Source: Alphaproteobacteria bacterium
GTDB lineage: Bacteria; Pseudomonadota; Alphaproteobacteria; Micavibrionales; Micavibrionaceae
NCBI GenBank assembly: GCA_020442425.1
Contig: JAGRKB010000010.1
Span: forward strand, 16,873 to 80,872
DNA length: 64,000 nucleotides
Direction of reading: 5' to 3'
Part shown: piece by piece, positions 8,624 to 16,931 of the stretch
Layout: the number at the start of each line of letters is the position of its first letter
Position numbering within the stretch: the first letter of the stretch is position 1
The notes under the pieces: model-generated
What the model saw: the letters and a program-made list of their open reading frames with translations, nothing else
Database searches by the model: none
What the model was told of the DNA's origin: nothing
Made by a program: the position numbers and the translations under genes

Positions 8624-9983
8624 TTCCTTCATCGCGATATTGTGTAAGCTTGTTACGGAGGGTTCGGATAGAAATCCCCAGAATGTTGGCGGCATGGGTA
8701 CGGTTGCCCAAACAATGATCCAAAGTGTTTAAAATCATCTCGCGTTCAACATCTGCAATCGTGCGGCCAACTAAGGCCTCGACACCACCGGTATTTTGAA
8801 CAGCCTTAGAGGAATCCGCAGAAGAAACCCCCGCAGGATCAGGCGCATTGGTCGGAGTAGCCGCAGGAGACGCTTGTGCAGAGGCCATGCCGGCAATATG
8901 AACGGCATCAGCCTCAATCTCGTCTTGCATAGAAACAAGCACCGCGCGGTGCATTGTATTTTCCAACTCCCGAATATTTCCGCGCCAGTGATGAGCTGCA
9001 ATCTTGGCAGCCGCCTCGGCAGAAATTTTTTTCCTGTCCATTCCATTCTGTTCAGAGAATTTATCGATAAAGAATTGAGACAATTGAGCGAGATCTGTCT
9101 TACGCTCGCGGAGGGAAGGCAGACGGATATTGACAACATTCAAACGGAAATAAAGGTCTTCGCGAAACTCGCCCTTGTTAACAGACTCTTCCAGATTGCG
9201 GTTAGAGGTCGCAATAATCCGCACATCGATTTTCACGGCATCATTGCTTCCGATGCGAGTAATTTCGCGCTCCTGTATAGCCCGCAAAAGCTTGGCTTGC
9301 AGCAGAGGGTGCATTTCAGAAACCTCATCGAGCAATAACGTGCCGCCATTGGCTTCCTCGAATTTGCCTAAACGCCGCCCGACAGCTCCTGTAAAAGCTC
9401 CTTTCTCATGACCGAACAATTCGGACTCGAGAAGGTTTTCAGGAATAGCCGCACAGTTAACAGCAATGAAAGGGCCATTCAATCGCTTGGATTTTCGGTG
9501 AATATAACGGGACATGACTTCCTTACCCGTACCGCTTTCACCCGTAATTAAAACAGTCGCTTCAGAGGGGGCAATTTTATCAGCCATCGCAACGACCGGC
9601 TTCATCGCCGGGTCACCCGCAATCATACTGTTACTCTCTTCGGTCACAGCCTCGATCACGGCTGCGATCAATTCCGCATCTGGAGGAAGAGGGATATATT
9701 CTTTAGCACCTTCCTGAATGGCTTTCACAGCAGAGCGGGCGTCAGACCCGATCCCGCAAGCAACAACCGGCACATGAATGCGCTCGGTTTTAAGGGCTGT
9801 AATAAACTCACCAATTTTTTGCTTCACATCGATCATCACAAGGTCAGCGCCTTTGCCGTTCCTCAATGCCCCAAGAGCCTGGTCAGCGTCCTCGCAGTGA
9901 ATAACCTTCGCTCCGCGTTGCAAAGCAATTTTGCCCGCCGCAGAAATATACCCTTCCAATTGTCCGATGATCATTAAGCGCAT
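8604..9983 (-). CDS. flbD: Sigma-54-dependent flagellar transcription activator FlbD
   Basis: Three domains are visible: a receiver-like domain (about residues 1-115, Asp52 at the usual phosphoacceptor position), an AAA+ sigma-54 interaction domain (Walker A GESGTGKE, the loop GAFTGA that contacts sigma-54, and a GGTLLLDEV Walker B), and a Fis-type helix-turn-helix at the end (HAANILGISIRTLRNKL). The acidic pair expected near the start of a receiver is missing (MIIGQLEG), as in FlbD proteins controlled by FliX rather than by a kinase. FliX is encoded at 21138. FlbD activates rod, ring, hook and filament operons; candidate sigma-54 sites lie before flgI, flgF and flgB here. 459 residues matches the family. 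Confidence 0.93.
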   Translation of the reverse strand: MRLMIIGQLEGYISAAGKIALQRGAKVIHCEDADQALGALRNGKGADLVMIDVKQKIGEFITALKTERIHVPVVACGIGSDARSAVKAIQEGAKEYIPLPPDAELIAAVIEAVTEESNSMIAGDPAMKPVVAMADKIAPSEATVLITGESGTGKEVMSRYIHRKSKRLNGPFIAVNCAAIPENLLESELFGHEKGAFTGAVGRRLGKFEEANGGTLLLDEVSEMHPLLQAKLLRAIQEREITRIGSNDAVKIDVRIIATSNRNLEESVNKGEFREDLYFRLNVVNIRLPSLRERKTDLAQLSQFFIDKFSEQNGMDRKKISAEAAAKIAAHHWRGNIRELENTMHRAVLVSMQDEIEADAVHIAGMASAQASPAATPTNAPDPAGVSSADSSKAVQNTGGVEALVGRTIADVEREMILNTLDHCLGNRTHAANILGISIRTLRNKLTQYRDEGISVPEA

Positions 9984-10022
9984 GTAATATAGATTCCTTA
10001 TTTTCGAACATGATAGGGCAAG

Positions 10023-10043
10023 CCCCCTGATTTTCCAAGGGGG
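10023..10043. other. GC-rich hairpin between the exported-protein gene and flbD
   Basis: Arms CCCCCT (10023-10028) and AGGGGG (10038-10043) enclose an AT-rich loop. No T run follows on the minus strand, so it may only attenuate or stabilise the upstream transcript before flbD. Confidence 0.4.
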
Positions 10044-10079
10044 AAGAACAAAACGTTCACATAATATGAAGGGGAGGGG

Positions 10080-10490
10080 CTATTCTGTAACCAGACCCTC
10101 AACGGAAGGTTCCACAGCAAGGCATTGTCCTGATTGGCAGGAAACGGTGGGTTCCAAGAGAATGTCACAGGTGCTGGTCATCCCCAATGACATGTTGCGC
10201 CTGTGATCTTCGTCATTATATTGCTGAACCAGATCAATCAGCTTGTCCTCGTCAGCATGAGGGGACGAATAAATTAGAAAAGACTTAAACCCGCCACAAG
10301 GTTTATCGCCATAGCCTATAGCATGGCAGTCTGTATCTGTTTCACAAGAAAGGTTTTGGGTCATGGATTTAATTTCTGTTTCAAGCGCGACAAGCGTTGT
10401 TAAATTATAGGGCTCAATCATATCAGCGCGAGCTTGGTGGGAGAAAACACTGGTAACAAGCAGGAATAATACAAGAGGTAGTTTTTTCAT
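10080..10490 (-). CDS. Small exported cysteine-containing protein, 136 aa
   Basis: A clear signal peptide (MKKLPLVLFLLVTSVFSHQARA, cleavage likely after ARA) is followed by an approximately 114-residue mature part with six cysteines, including CETDTDC and CQSGQC pairs, suggesting disulphides in the periplasm. Family not recognised. It starts nine bases after the stop of fliN and shares its strand, so it is probably the last gene of the fliF-fliG-fliH-fliN transcript; whether it serves the flagellum is unknown. Confidence 0.65.
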   Translation of the reverse strand: MKKLPLVLFLLVTSVFSHQARADMIEPYNLTTLVALETEIKSMTQNLSCETDTDCHAIGYGDKPCGGFKSFLIYSSPHADEDKLIDLVQQYNDEDHRRNMSLGMTSTCDILLEPTVSCQSGQCLAVEPSVEGLVTE

Positions 10491-10499
10491 AGTGATATA

Positions 10500-10856
10500 T
10501 TAGCTCTGCTCGGATTTCACAATCTCGGTCATGGTAATCCCCAAACGGTCTTCCACCACCACAACTTCGCCACGCGCAACAAGGCGGTTATTCACGTAGA
10601 TATCAATCGATTCTCCAACCTTACGATCAAGCTCGATCACCGCACCACGACCCAGTTTCAAGAGTTGTGAAACTTTCATCGAGGAACGGCCGAGAACAGC
10701 AGAAATCTGAACCGGAATATCATAGATAGCCGTGACATCACTCGCCATCGGCTCTCCATATTCGAAAGGATTTTCCTCTTCCGGAATCCCCTCGGATTGA
10801 ATTTCATTCAGATCAAAATCCGAGGAACCAGCATTTGGATTTTCGGGATCGGTCAT
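10500..10856 (-). CDS. fliN: Flagellar motor switch protein FliN
   Basis: 118 residues with a SpoA (surface presentation of antigens) domain over about 40-115: VQISAVLGRSSMKVSQLLKL, then GAVIELDRKVGESIDIYVNNRLVARGEV-type pattern, diagnostic of FliN. It forms the lower rim of the C-ring with FliM and FliG and helps recruit export substrates through FliH. Its ATG overlaps the fliH stop (ATGA), so the two are translationally coupled. The acidic N-terminal 40 residues are variable in the family. Confidence 0.95.
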   Translation of the reverse strand: MTDPENPNAGSSDFDLNEIQSEGIPEEENPFEYGEPMASDVTAIYDIPVQISAVLGRSSMKVSQLLKLGRGAVIELDRKVGESIDIYVNNRLVARGEVVVVEDRLGITMTEIVKSEQS

Positions 10857-11554
10857 TGATCTTCTCCTTCATTCGTAACGTCATCTTGCAAGGGAGGCTC
10901 AGCGGCCTCTGATTCTGTATTGTGACTTTTTTGAGGCAAAGGAGCAAGTACATCTTCTAACGCACCCACAATCGCCCCGACCAAAGCGTCCTGATTTCTC
11001 AAGGCGCCACCATTTTCCCAGGATAATCTACAGCTTCCGGGCATCAGTTCGGCTCCGGACTTTAGGATAAGTCGACCTTCCGAGGATTCGAGCAGCAGCC
11101 CGATCTGGGCTTCGATATCATTCAGGTCAGCTTCCGGAACTTCCATGATAATCCGTGCCCGATCTTGAATTTCGATTACATCACGGATAGTTTGGACAAC
11201 TTCATCAATACTGTGCTTGGCAGAAAAAGACGGAAAGATTCGTGTAAAAATTTCTCGGGCAAGATGAACAGCTTCCTCTTCAAAACGCTTTTCCCGCATC
11301 TGCTCAGCCAACAGCAAAGACTTAATCTGATCGTTCAATCCCGAAACTTGAGAGGCAATATATTGTTCCCGCGAGACCCGAGCCTCTTCAAAAGCCTGTT
11401 CGCGTCCTTTTAGAATGCCCTCTTGCTCGGCGGCCTCCATTTCATCCATATTGAATGTGGGAGGGGGGGGAGGAAGATCAATATCATCCACCCGCTTAGC
11501 ACCGCTATCGAAATTGTTGAGATCAAAAAAATATTTCTTACGTTCGTTGGACAC
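10853..11554 (-). CDS. fliH: Flagellar assembly protein FliH
   Basis: 233 residues; acidic N-terminus with a proline run (PPPPP near residue 30), a long charged helix (about 45-105), then a globular end with IQDRARIIMEVPEADL and the GAELMPGSCRLSWENGG-like beta segment typical of FliH/HrpE. FliH binds and regulates the export ATPase FliI and docks it at FliN. The GTG at 11554 is preferred because GGAG sits five bases upstream; an in-frame GTG at 11560 overlaps that site. It lies between fliG and fliN as in most alphaproteobacteria. fliI is not in this window. Confidence 0.88.
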   Translation of the reverse strand: MSNERKKYFFDLNNFDSGAKRVDDIDLPPPPPTFNMDEMEAAEQEGILKGREQAFEEARVSREQYIASQVSGLNDQIKSLLLAEQMREKRFEEEAVHLAREIFTRIFPSFSAKHSIDEVVQTIRDVIEIQDRARIIMEVPEADLNDIEAQIGLLLESSEGRLILKSGAELMPGSCRLSWENGGALRNQDALVGAIVGALEDVLAPLPQKSHNTESEAAEPPLQDDVTNEGEDQ

Positions 11555-11596
11555 ATTCACTCCAAAATTCTACCAAAGAACAAAGCCGCAAAATCT

Positions 11597-12619
11597 CTAA
11601 TAGATCATAGCGTCTTCGTCATTATTCCCCTTGGCCAGAACAATCTCACCACGAGACTCAAGGTCCTTGGCAACATTGACAATATATTGTTGTGCCTCCT
11701 CAACGTCCTTGAGACGCACAGGACCCATAGCCGCCATATCCTCTTTCATGATCTTGGCGGCGCGCTCTGACATATTCGAGAAGAACAAATCTTTCAGTGT
11801 ATCGGTAGCCCCTTTGAGAGCCGTCGGAAGCTTGTCTTTATCGGCAGCACGAATAATCGTCTGGATCGAGGTAGGATCAAGACCGTTAAGATCTTCAAAG
11901 GTAAACATCAACGCACGGATTTTCTCGGCAGCATCCGGCGCAGTCTCTTCCAAAGACCCCATGATACGGCTCTCGACAGAACGTTCGAGATTGTTGAAAA
12001 TCTCGGCCATCAACTCGTGAGAATCTCGACGGGTTGTTTTGGCAAGGTTCGCCATAAATTCAACACGAAGGGTTTTCTCGACATCATCCAAAACTTCCTT
12101 CTGAATGGCTTCCATCCGCAACATACGGTGAATAACTTCCAGAGAAAATCCTTCAGGCAATAAAGCCAAAACACGGGCAGCGTGATCGGTTGAAATCTTG
12201 GATAACACCACAGCCACAGTTTGTGGATATTCTTTTTGAAGAAAGTTCGCCAGAATTTCTTCATTCACATTGCCAAGCTTTTCCCACATCGTCCGACCGG
12301 CAGGCCCACGGATTTCTTCCATGATCGTGCCAATCTTGTCTTTGTTTAAACCAGCTTTGGACAGCAAGCGTTCAGTGCTTTCATACGTCCCGACCAAAGA
12401 GCTGCTGGATGACATCTGCTCGGCAAACTCCATAAACAGACGCTCAACAACCGAAGAACTGACCCGCCCCAAATTGGCCATGGTTTGAGAAATTTCAAGA
12501 ATCTCCTCCTCATCCATATTTTGGAAGATACGAGCTGTATGTTCTTCACCTAACGATAAAAGAAAAATCGCCGCCTTCTCAACACCGGATAAAGTTCTAA
12601 AATCCTCTTTAACGCGCAT
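11597..12619 (-). CDS. fliG: Flagellar motor switch protein FliG
   Basis: 340 residues, normal for FliG. The N-terminal domain that binds FliF (about 10-100, [20 protein letters not shown]), the middle armadillo domain ([13 protein letters not shown] near 130) and the C-terminal torque domain with the charged helix and [13 protein letters not shown] (about 280-295) are all visible. FliG couples rotor to stator through its C-terminal charges. ATG at 12619 directly follows the fliF stop, so the two genes are tightly coupled. Confidence 0.96.
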   Translation of the reverse strand: MRVKEDFRTLSGVEKAAIFLLSLGEEHTARIFQNMDEEEILEISQTMANLGRVSSSVVERLFMEFAEQMSSSSSLVGTYESTERLLSKAGLNKDKIGTIMEEIRGPAGRTMWEKLGNVNEEILANFLQKEYPQTVAVVLSKISTDHAARVLALLPEGFSLEVIHRMLRMEAIQKEVLDDVEKTLRVEFMANLAKTTRRDSHELMAEIFNNLERSVESRIMGSLEETAPDAAEKIRALMFTFEDLNGLDPTSIQTIIRAADKDKLPTALKGATDTLKDLFFSNMSERAAKIMKEDMAAMGPVRLKDVEEAQQYIVNVAKDLESRGEIVLAKGNNDEDAMIY

Positions 12620-14341
12620 CTAGTTATTCTCCTGAGCCATCCAACTACGAAGAACAGAAACTGTTTCTTCCGGATACGCTGAAATAATATCTTCGACTTT
12701 CTTGAGGGTCGATGCCTTGACACGACCTTCAACTTTTTGAACATCAATCATGGCATCATCATCGCCGGCTTGGGAGAGTAAAAACTCATCAGCCCCATTA
12801 GGGTTGGCCATCCCACCGGGCCCGGACAACGCGCCGAGAGTACCACCCCCCATTCCTGGAGGCATTAGAGCAGGGTTGCCCCCGACAGAGCTTCCCAAAA
12901 GTCCGGCGCTATCCATCGAGGGATCTTGAGCGCCTTGTGGATCCGACATTTCATCAGCAGCTAGCAAACGTCCGACCATCGGCTGCAGAACGAGAAGCAC
13001 AACCAGAATAACCATCACGACAACGGTTAGAACTTCAGCAAAATCAAGAATTTCGGAACGATCAAATCCGAGAATTTTTCCTTCCAAATCTTCAGGCTCG
13101 GTAGAAACATCGGCAAACTGCATATTGACGACTTCAAGCTTGTCACCGCGAGTTTCGTCATAACCGATCGCGGATGAGATCAAAGTGGTTAAGGCCTGAA
13201 CTTCTTGTTCTGTTCGAGGCTTATATGTTTTATTGCCTTCGGCATCGGTTTCATATGTTCCGTCAATCAGAACTCCAACAGAGAGTTTGCGAACTTCTCC
13301 TGTCTCTCGCACAATAGAACGCACAGTTTTGCTAATCTCGAAATTGGTGGTCTCTTCCGTCCGCGCCGCAGAGGCTGTAGGCCCGCCGCCATTCAGCAAA
13401 TCGGCATTTCCACCGGGCACGTTATTTTCAACAGAGACAGAGCTGGAGCCAGCATCAGTCTCCGAGCTGTTATCGGCGATCGTCTGGGTAGAGCGGATAA
13501 CTTGCCCGTCAGGATCATAAATTTCCTGATTTTCACTCAATCGGTCAAAGTTCAATTCTGCGACGACATTTGCGCGTACATTTCCGTACCCGACTGTACG
13601 ACCGACCAAATCCTCGATCACGCGCGTCATGTGCTGCTCATATTTGTTTTTGGCATCCTGAGCTTTATTGGAGAGCAAAGTAGAATCATCCTGATCGCCC
13701 CCTGCCAATAGAACGCCCTCGGAATCCACAATCGAAACATTTTTGGTTTTAAGTCCGGGAACCGCAGAAGCAATAAGAGACTGGATCCCCTGAACTTGAT
13801 CCCGATCAAGATTACCGCCGCCGCGAAGCTTCAAGAAGACGCTGGCACTGGCAGGACGGCTCTCACGCTGAAACAATTCCCGCTGAGGTAAAACAAGGTG
13901 AACACGAGCGCTACGCACAGGCTCGAGAGCGGAAATAGTCCGCCCCAGCTCCCCTTCAAGAGCGCGAACCTGATTAATGTTTTGAACAAAGCTTGTGGTC
14001 CCGAAACTGGATTGCTTATCAAACAACTCATATCCCAAAGAAGCACCATTGGCCAAACCGGCTTGAGAGATCATAACGCGAGCGCGCCCGATATCTTTCT
14101 CGGAAACTTTGATAGTCTCACCATCCGCAGAAATTTCATAGGAGATGTTGGCTTCTTCAAGCTTTGTAGAAATAGCTGCAGAATCTTCAGCAGAAAGTTC
14201 TTTGTAAAGCATCTTCATACGCGGCGCAGACACCTGCATGGAAATGTATACAAAAAATATCAATAGCCCAATCAAAACAGCGCCCATGATGCTGAGGCGA
14301 GCAGGGCCTAGTTTTTTGAGCGTCTCTAAAAAGTTATTCAC
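12620..14341 (-). CDS. fliF: Flagellar MS-ring protein FliF
   Basis: 573 residues with an N-terminal membrane segment (about 19-38), the YscJ/FliF ring-building motifs (VRALEGELGRTISAL, then VHLVLPQRELF), and a second membrane segment near 440-462. The C-terminal cytoplasmic tail is the FliG-binding part; a Gly/Met-rich low-complexity stretch precedes it. The MS ring is the base on which switch and export gate assemble. The start is GTG at 14341 with GGGA eight bases upstream. It heads a minus-strand operon fliF-fliG-fliH-fliN and the small exported gene. Confidence 0.95.
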   Translation of the reverse strand: MNNFLETLKKLGPARLSIMGAVLIGLLIFFVYISMQVSAPRMKMLYKELSAEDSAAISTKLEEANISYEISADGETIKVSEKDIGRARVMISQAGLANGASLGYELFDKQSSFGTTSFVQNINQVRALEGELGRTISALEPVRSARVHLVLPQRELFQRESRPASASVFLKLRGGGNLDRDQVQGIQSLIASAVPGLKTKNVSIVDSEGVLLAGGDQDDSTLLSNKAQDAKNKYEQHMTRVIEDLVGRTVGYGNVRANVVAELNFDRLSENQEIYDPDGQVIRSTQTIADNSSETDAGSSSVSVENNVPGGNADLLNGGGPTASAARTEETTNFEISKTVRSIVRETGEVRKLSVGVLIDGTYETDAEGNKTYKPRTEQEVQALTTLISSAIGYDETRGDKLEVVNMQFADVSTEPEDLEGKILGFDRSEILDFAEVLTVVVMVILVVLLVLQPMVGRLLAADEMSDPQGAQDPSMDSAGLLGSSVGGNPALMPPGMGGGTLGALSGPGGMANPNGADEFLLSQAGDDDAMIDVQKVEGRVKASTLKKVEDIISAYPEETVSVLRSWMAQENN

Positions 14342-14897
14342 TACTGTTTCCCGTTTGTGAGTGCCGGACGGCTAGGATGATTGGTGTTTCGGAATCGCGA
14401 ATCGTCGCGGATATACTAGGGTATTGTGGCGTGTTTCCGAAATACTTCAACTAAAATCCCGCAGACTGGGCAGATTAAATTCAGTTATGTTGCATATCGT
14501 ATCTATTTTACAGGCATGGACTCTCTATACGATCATCCACCTTTCAGTATAGCAGGAATCTGCGAATCTTTCCATAGAGGATGCAGAAAAAGCTAACAAA
14601 TTCAAAGTCGTATAGTTATGTGAATCGCCTGCGTTTGTGGGATGGTGTGAAGCCGAATCGTTCTGCGGGGTTGTGGCCTCTATTTTGATGAGGTCGAGGT
14701 ATGACACTATAGGTGTGTCTCCTGTATCTGTTGAAAATTAACGGTTTCTTTACTAAAAAGTTGTTTTCTAGCAGGTGAAAAATATTGACCTGTACACGCA
14801 GGTGGGGTATCATGATAATAGGAGTAGATGTATATTATGGACTAAAATCTATAAGACGCATCTAAATGTAAAAGGGACAAAAGGTAAGGGAAGCGAA
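14342..14897. other. 556-bp divergent control region between fliF and the 14898 gene
   Basis: No convincing gene is seen. It must carry the fliF promoter (minus strand) and that of the 14898 gene. I found a sigma-70-like promoter on the plus strand at 14785-14813 and no sigma-54 match on either strand. Confidence 0.6.
14785..14813 (+). promoter_or_regulatory. Sigma-70-like promoter for the 14898 gene
   Basis: TTGACC (14785-14790) and TATCAT (14808-14813) with a 17-base spacer. The spacer begins with part of an imperfect palindrome, ACCTGTACACGCAGGT, which could be an operator. Confidence 0.4.
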
Positions 14898-15389
14898 ATG
14901 ATAGAGGCAGTCAATGCCATATCGACAAATGCACAGACCCTGCGCGCAGTAGCGGAGCAGACTGCGACGACTCAGTCGTTCGCATCTAATCCGGCAAGAG
15001 TGCAGGCGGCTGCTGTCATTGCTCCATATCTAAGTCCGCATGTCGATTTAAATGGCGGATCAAGTAAGCCGATCTTTATCGTGCGAGATTCTGCAACCGG
15101 TGAACATGTTCGTCAGTTCCCTACAGAAGGACAGATCCGCGCTTATCAGCGTGCCAAAGACTCTCAAGCGCGTGCGCAAGCTCAGGCATTGAGCCAAGCC
15201 CAGTTCAAGAGCCAGGAACATCAGGCCGATCTCGTTGAGAGCAGCGTACAGTTCCGCCAAGCTCGTCAGGAAGTAAAAGTGGAGCAAAAACCACAGCCTC
15301 TACCCGGAAGTGGTTCGGGCGGTGGAGTGTCAGAAGCCTCACCTACAGTGTCCGTTGGTAAAGGGTCGTCGGTAGACACAAATGCCTAA
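14898..15389 (+). CDS. Putative FlaG-like flagellar protein, 163 aa
   Basis: ATG at 14898 has GGGAAG seven bases upstream; the longer frame from 14775 has no such signal. Residues about 50-75 (PIFIVRDSATGEHVRQFPTE) resemble the FlaG/YvyC core, where a strand is followed by a VRQ-P-E motif. The remainder is Ala/Gln-rich helix (about 80-130) and a Gly/Ser-rich tail. FlaG proteins affect filament length. Placement between fliF and flbT supports a flagellar role, but the match is short, so this is tentative. A terminator follows. Confidence 0.5.
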   Translation: MIEAVNAISTNAQTLRAVAEQTATTQSFASNPARVQAAAVIAPYLSPHVDLNGGSSKPIFIVRDSATGEHVRQFPTEGQIRAYQRAKDSQARAQAQALSQAQFKSQEHQADLVESSVQFRQARQEVKVEQKPQPLPGSGSGGGVSEASPTVSVGKGSSVDTNA

Positions 15390-15430
15390 CATGTAAAATG
15401 TTCCATGTGAACAGTTGAATGGTACGAAAC

Positions 15431-15458
15431 AAAAGCCGCCCACATGGACGGCTTTTTT
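15431..15458. terminator. Terminator between the FlaG-like gene and flbT
   Basis: Arms AAAAGCCG (15431-15438) and CGGCTTTT (15449-15456) followed by T residues on the plus strand; the A run on the other side makes it usable in both directions by the convergent flbT gene. Confidence 0.75.
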
Positions 15459-15492
15459 AATTTTGAGAATGTGGTCTTTCCCTTGGGGCTGA

Positions 15493-15900
15493 CTATTGGG
15501 GATTAGAAATATCAACACCGCTGGCAGCTAAAATCTCTTCTTCATGGGAGATCAGATCGCGAGCCTCTCGCAATGCTTTGTAATAATGGCCTTCAACAAT
15601 ATTGGAATTAATGCGGGCAAAATAAAGAGCAGTGCTTGGCACAGCAGATTGAATCATGCGAAGCAGTTCGAAATATTTCGGGTGATATTCTCTCGGGTTG
15701 CGAGCCAAATACATACATTGAATAAGAAAATAAACTTTCTTGCATGGCGTAACCGCATCATCCTCTTGCATAACGTCTTTTTCACGCAAAATCGGTGTAT
15801 CACCGGAAATATGAAGGCGGGTTCTCTGCTTATCATTTGTTAAAACAGCAGAGCCAATTAGAATCTTTTCTTCAGGTTTTAAATCAATAATCAGTGCCAT
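15493..15900 (-). CDS. flbT: Flagellar biosynthesis regulator FlbT
   Basis: 135 residues typical of FlbT: LKPEEKILIGSAVL near the start, then LHISGDTPILREKDVM, and the helical end YYKALREARDLISHEE. FlbT binds the 5' leader of flagellin mRNA and represses its translation until the hook is complete; it is confined to alphaproteobacteria. It lies next to a flagellin-related gene, matching the usual flaF-flbT-flagellin neighbourhood, though flaF is not seen. Confidence 0.92.
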   Translation of the reverse strand: MALIIDLKPEEKILIGSAVLTNDKQRTRLHISGDTPILREKDVMQEDDAVTPCKKVYFLIQCMYLARNPREYHPKYFELLRMIQSAVPSTALYFARINSNIVEGHYYKALREARDLISHEEEILAASGVDISNPQ

Positions 15901-15942
15901 AGTTTATAACTTCCATTGTTAATTTAAGAGTGGCTTATTACT

Positions 15943-16734
15943 CTATTGAATCTTAAGGGTTTCCAGTTGAACGGATTGCGTCTCAAAGGCCATGGATTCC
16001 TCAGCGTTAAAATCCTGACACGCTTCAATCAAAGGCAAAAGAGCCGCTTGATCGGAAGCAGAAGCCGTTGGAGAGGAAAGATGATCCTGCGCTTGTGTTA
16101 AGTAAGACATCGTAATCTCGCAAAACTCGCGTCTTGTTTTGATCGTCGCTATATCTGAAGAAATCATATTTTTGAGAGTGACGGCCAAGTCAATGCCGTT
16201 TGCAATATCAATACGGGAATTCTGGATACTGTGAAGACTGGTAAAGTCAGGGTCTCGAATTCCAAGCCCTTCAGGCGTTAAGTCAAGTCCGAGTGTATCA
16301 AGGCAGGATTTTCCGGCCACATCAAAACGAATAGACAGGGTTTCACCCTTTAACAAATTTACATCCTTGCTTTCGCCGGCTCTGGAAACCAGCTCCCGCA
16401 AACGGGAGAGGGTGCGTTGGTACCATTCGGCACATTCGGAAATTTTGTCTCTGTATTTTTCCAGACCGTCTTTTTCTTCCGCCATATTTCTGGCGCGAAT
16501 GGTCTGTCCGCCCGCTTCTTCCAAAAGGGCAATGACATTTTGTGTCTCTGTCAAAGAATGCTCTAGAAGGTCAAGATTGTTCTCGAACCCTGACAAAATT
16601 TTCAAACAATCACGGCGGGAAGATTTGATGTGAGCAAGAATAATCTTATCTGCACCCGCAGCAGAGCTGGGAGCTTCTCCGATTCTGGAAAGAGTCTTTT
16701 CTAATGTCGAGGATAAAAAAATCTGGTTTGTCAT
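15943..16734 (-). CDS. Flagellin-related protein, 263 aa
   Basis: The middle and C-terminal parts match an alphaproteobacterial flagellin pattern: a TIRARNMAEE helix (about residue 76), KDVNLLKGETLSIRFD (about 124-139), then GLDLTPEGLGI (about 150-160) and a helix with ATIKTRREFCEITMSYL (about 200-216), where flagellins have the QTRQDF helix. The terminal D0 helices are poor matches and two cysteines are unusual, so it may not build a normal filament. Role could be a minor filament component, a junction/regulatory protein or a degraded flagellin. SD GGAGG precedes the ATG. It is followed by flbT on the same strand. Confidence 0.6.
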   Translation of the reverse strand: MTNQIFLSSTLEKTLSRIGEAPSSAAGADKIILAHIKSSRRDCLKILSGFENNLDLLEHSLTETQNVIALLEEAGGQTIRARNMAEEKDGLEKYRDKISECAEWYQRTLSRLRELVSRAGESKDVNLLKGETLSIRFDVAGKSCLDTLGLDLTPEGLGIRDPDFTSLHSIQNSRIDIANGIDLAVTLKNMISSDIATIKTRREFCEITMSYLTQAQDHLSSPTASASDQAALLPLIEACQDFNAEESMAFETQSVQLETLKIQ

Positions 16735-16803
16735 GTCCTGCTAGTCCTCCTTTCTGGGGGCAACGGCTAACCGGGCGTAATCCTCACGCCTAGCACAGAA
16801 TAC

Positions 16804-16832
16804 ATTATACTCTAATATAGAGTAATTAACAG
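16804..16832 (-). promoter_or_regulatory. Promoter with embedded palindrome upstream of the flagellin-related gene
   Basis: On the minus strand TATAAT (16809-16804) and a weak CTGTTA (16832-16827) are 17 bases apart. The spacer is mostly a palindrome, arms TACTCTA and TAGAGTA at 16808-16824 with a 3-base loop, the position of a repressor operator. Confidence 0.4.
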
Positions 16833-16837
16833 ATCCT

Positions 16838-16870
16838 TAAAAAAGAGTGCCCGGAACATCCGGACACTCT
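16838..16870 (-). terminator. Rho-independent terminator after fliK
   Basis: Read on the minus strand, arms AGAGTG.CCGGA and TCCGG.CACTCT (16844-16870) are followed by six T residues. It lies about 60 bases beyond the fliK stop. Confidence 0.8.
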
Positions 16871-16931
16871 CGAAATCAATAAGAAAGACGCAGAAACGCA
16901 AATCCAAAAAAAAACTACTATTCAGAAGGTT

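Noticed and set aside
14525..14813. Two short minus-strand frames upstream of fliF
   Set aside because: No ribosome sites and odd composition; they lie over the control region.
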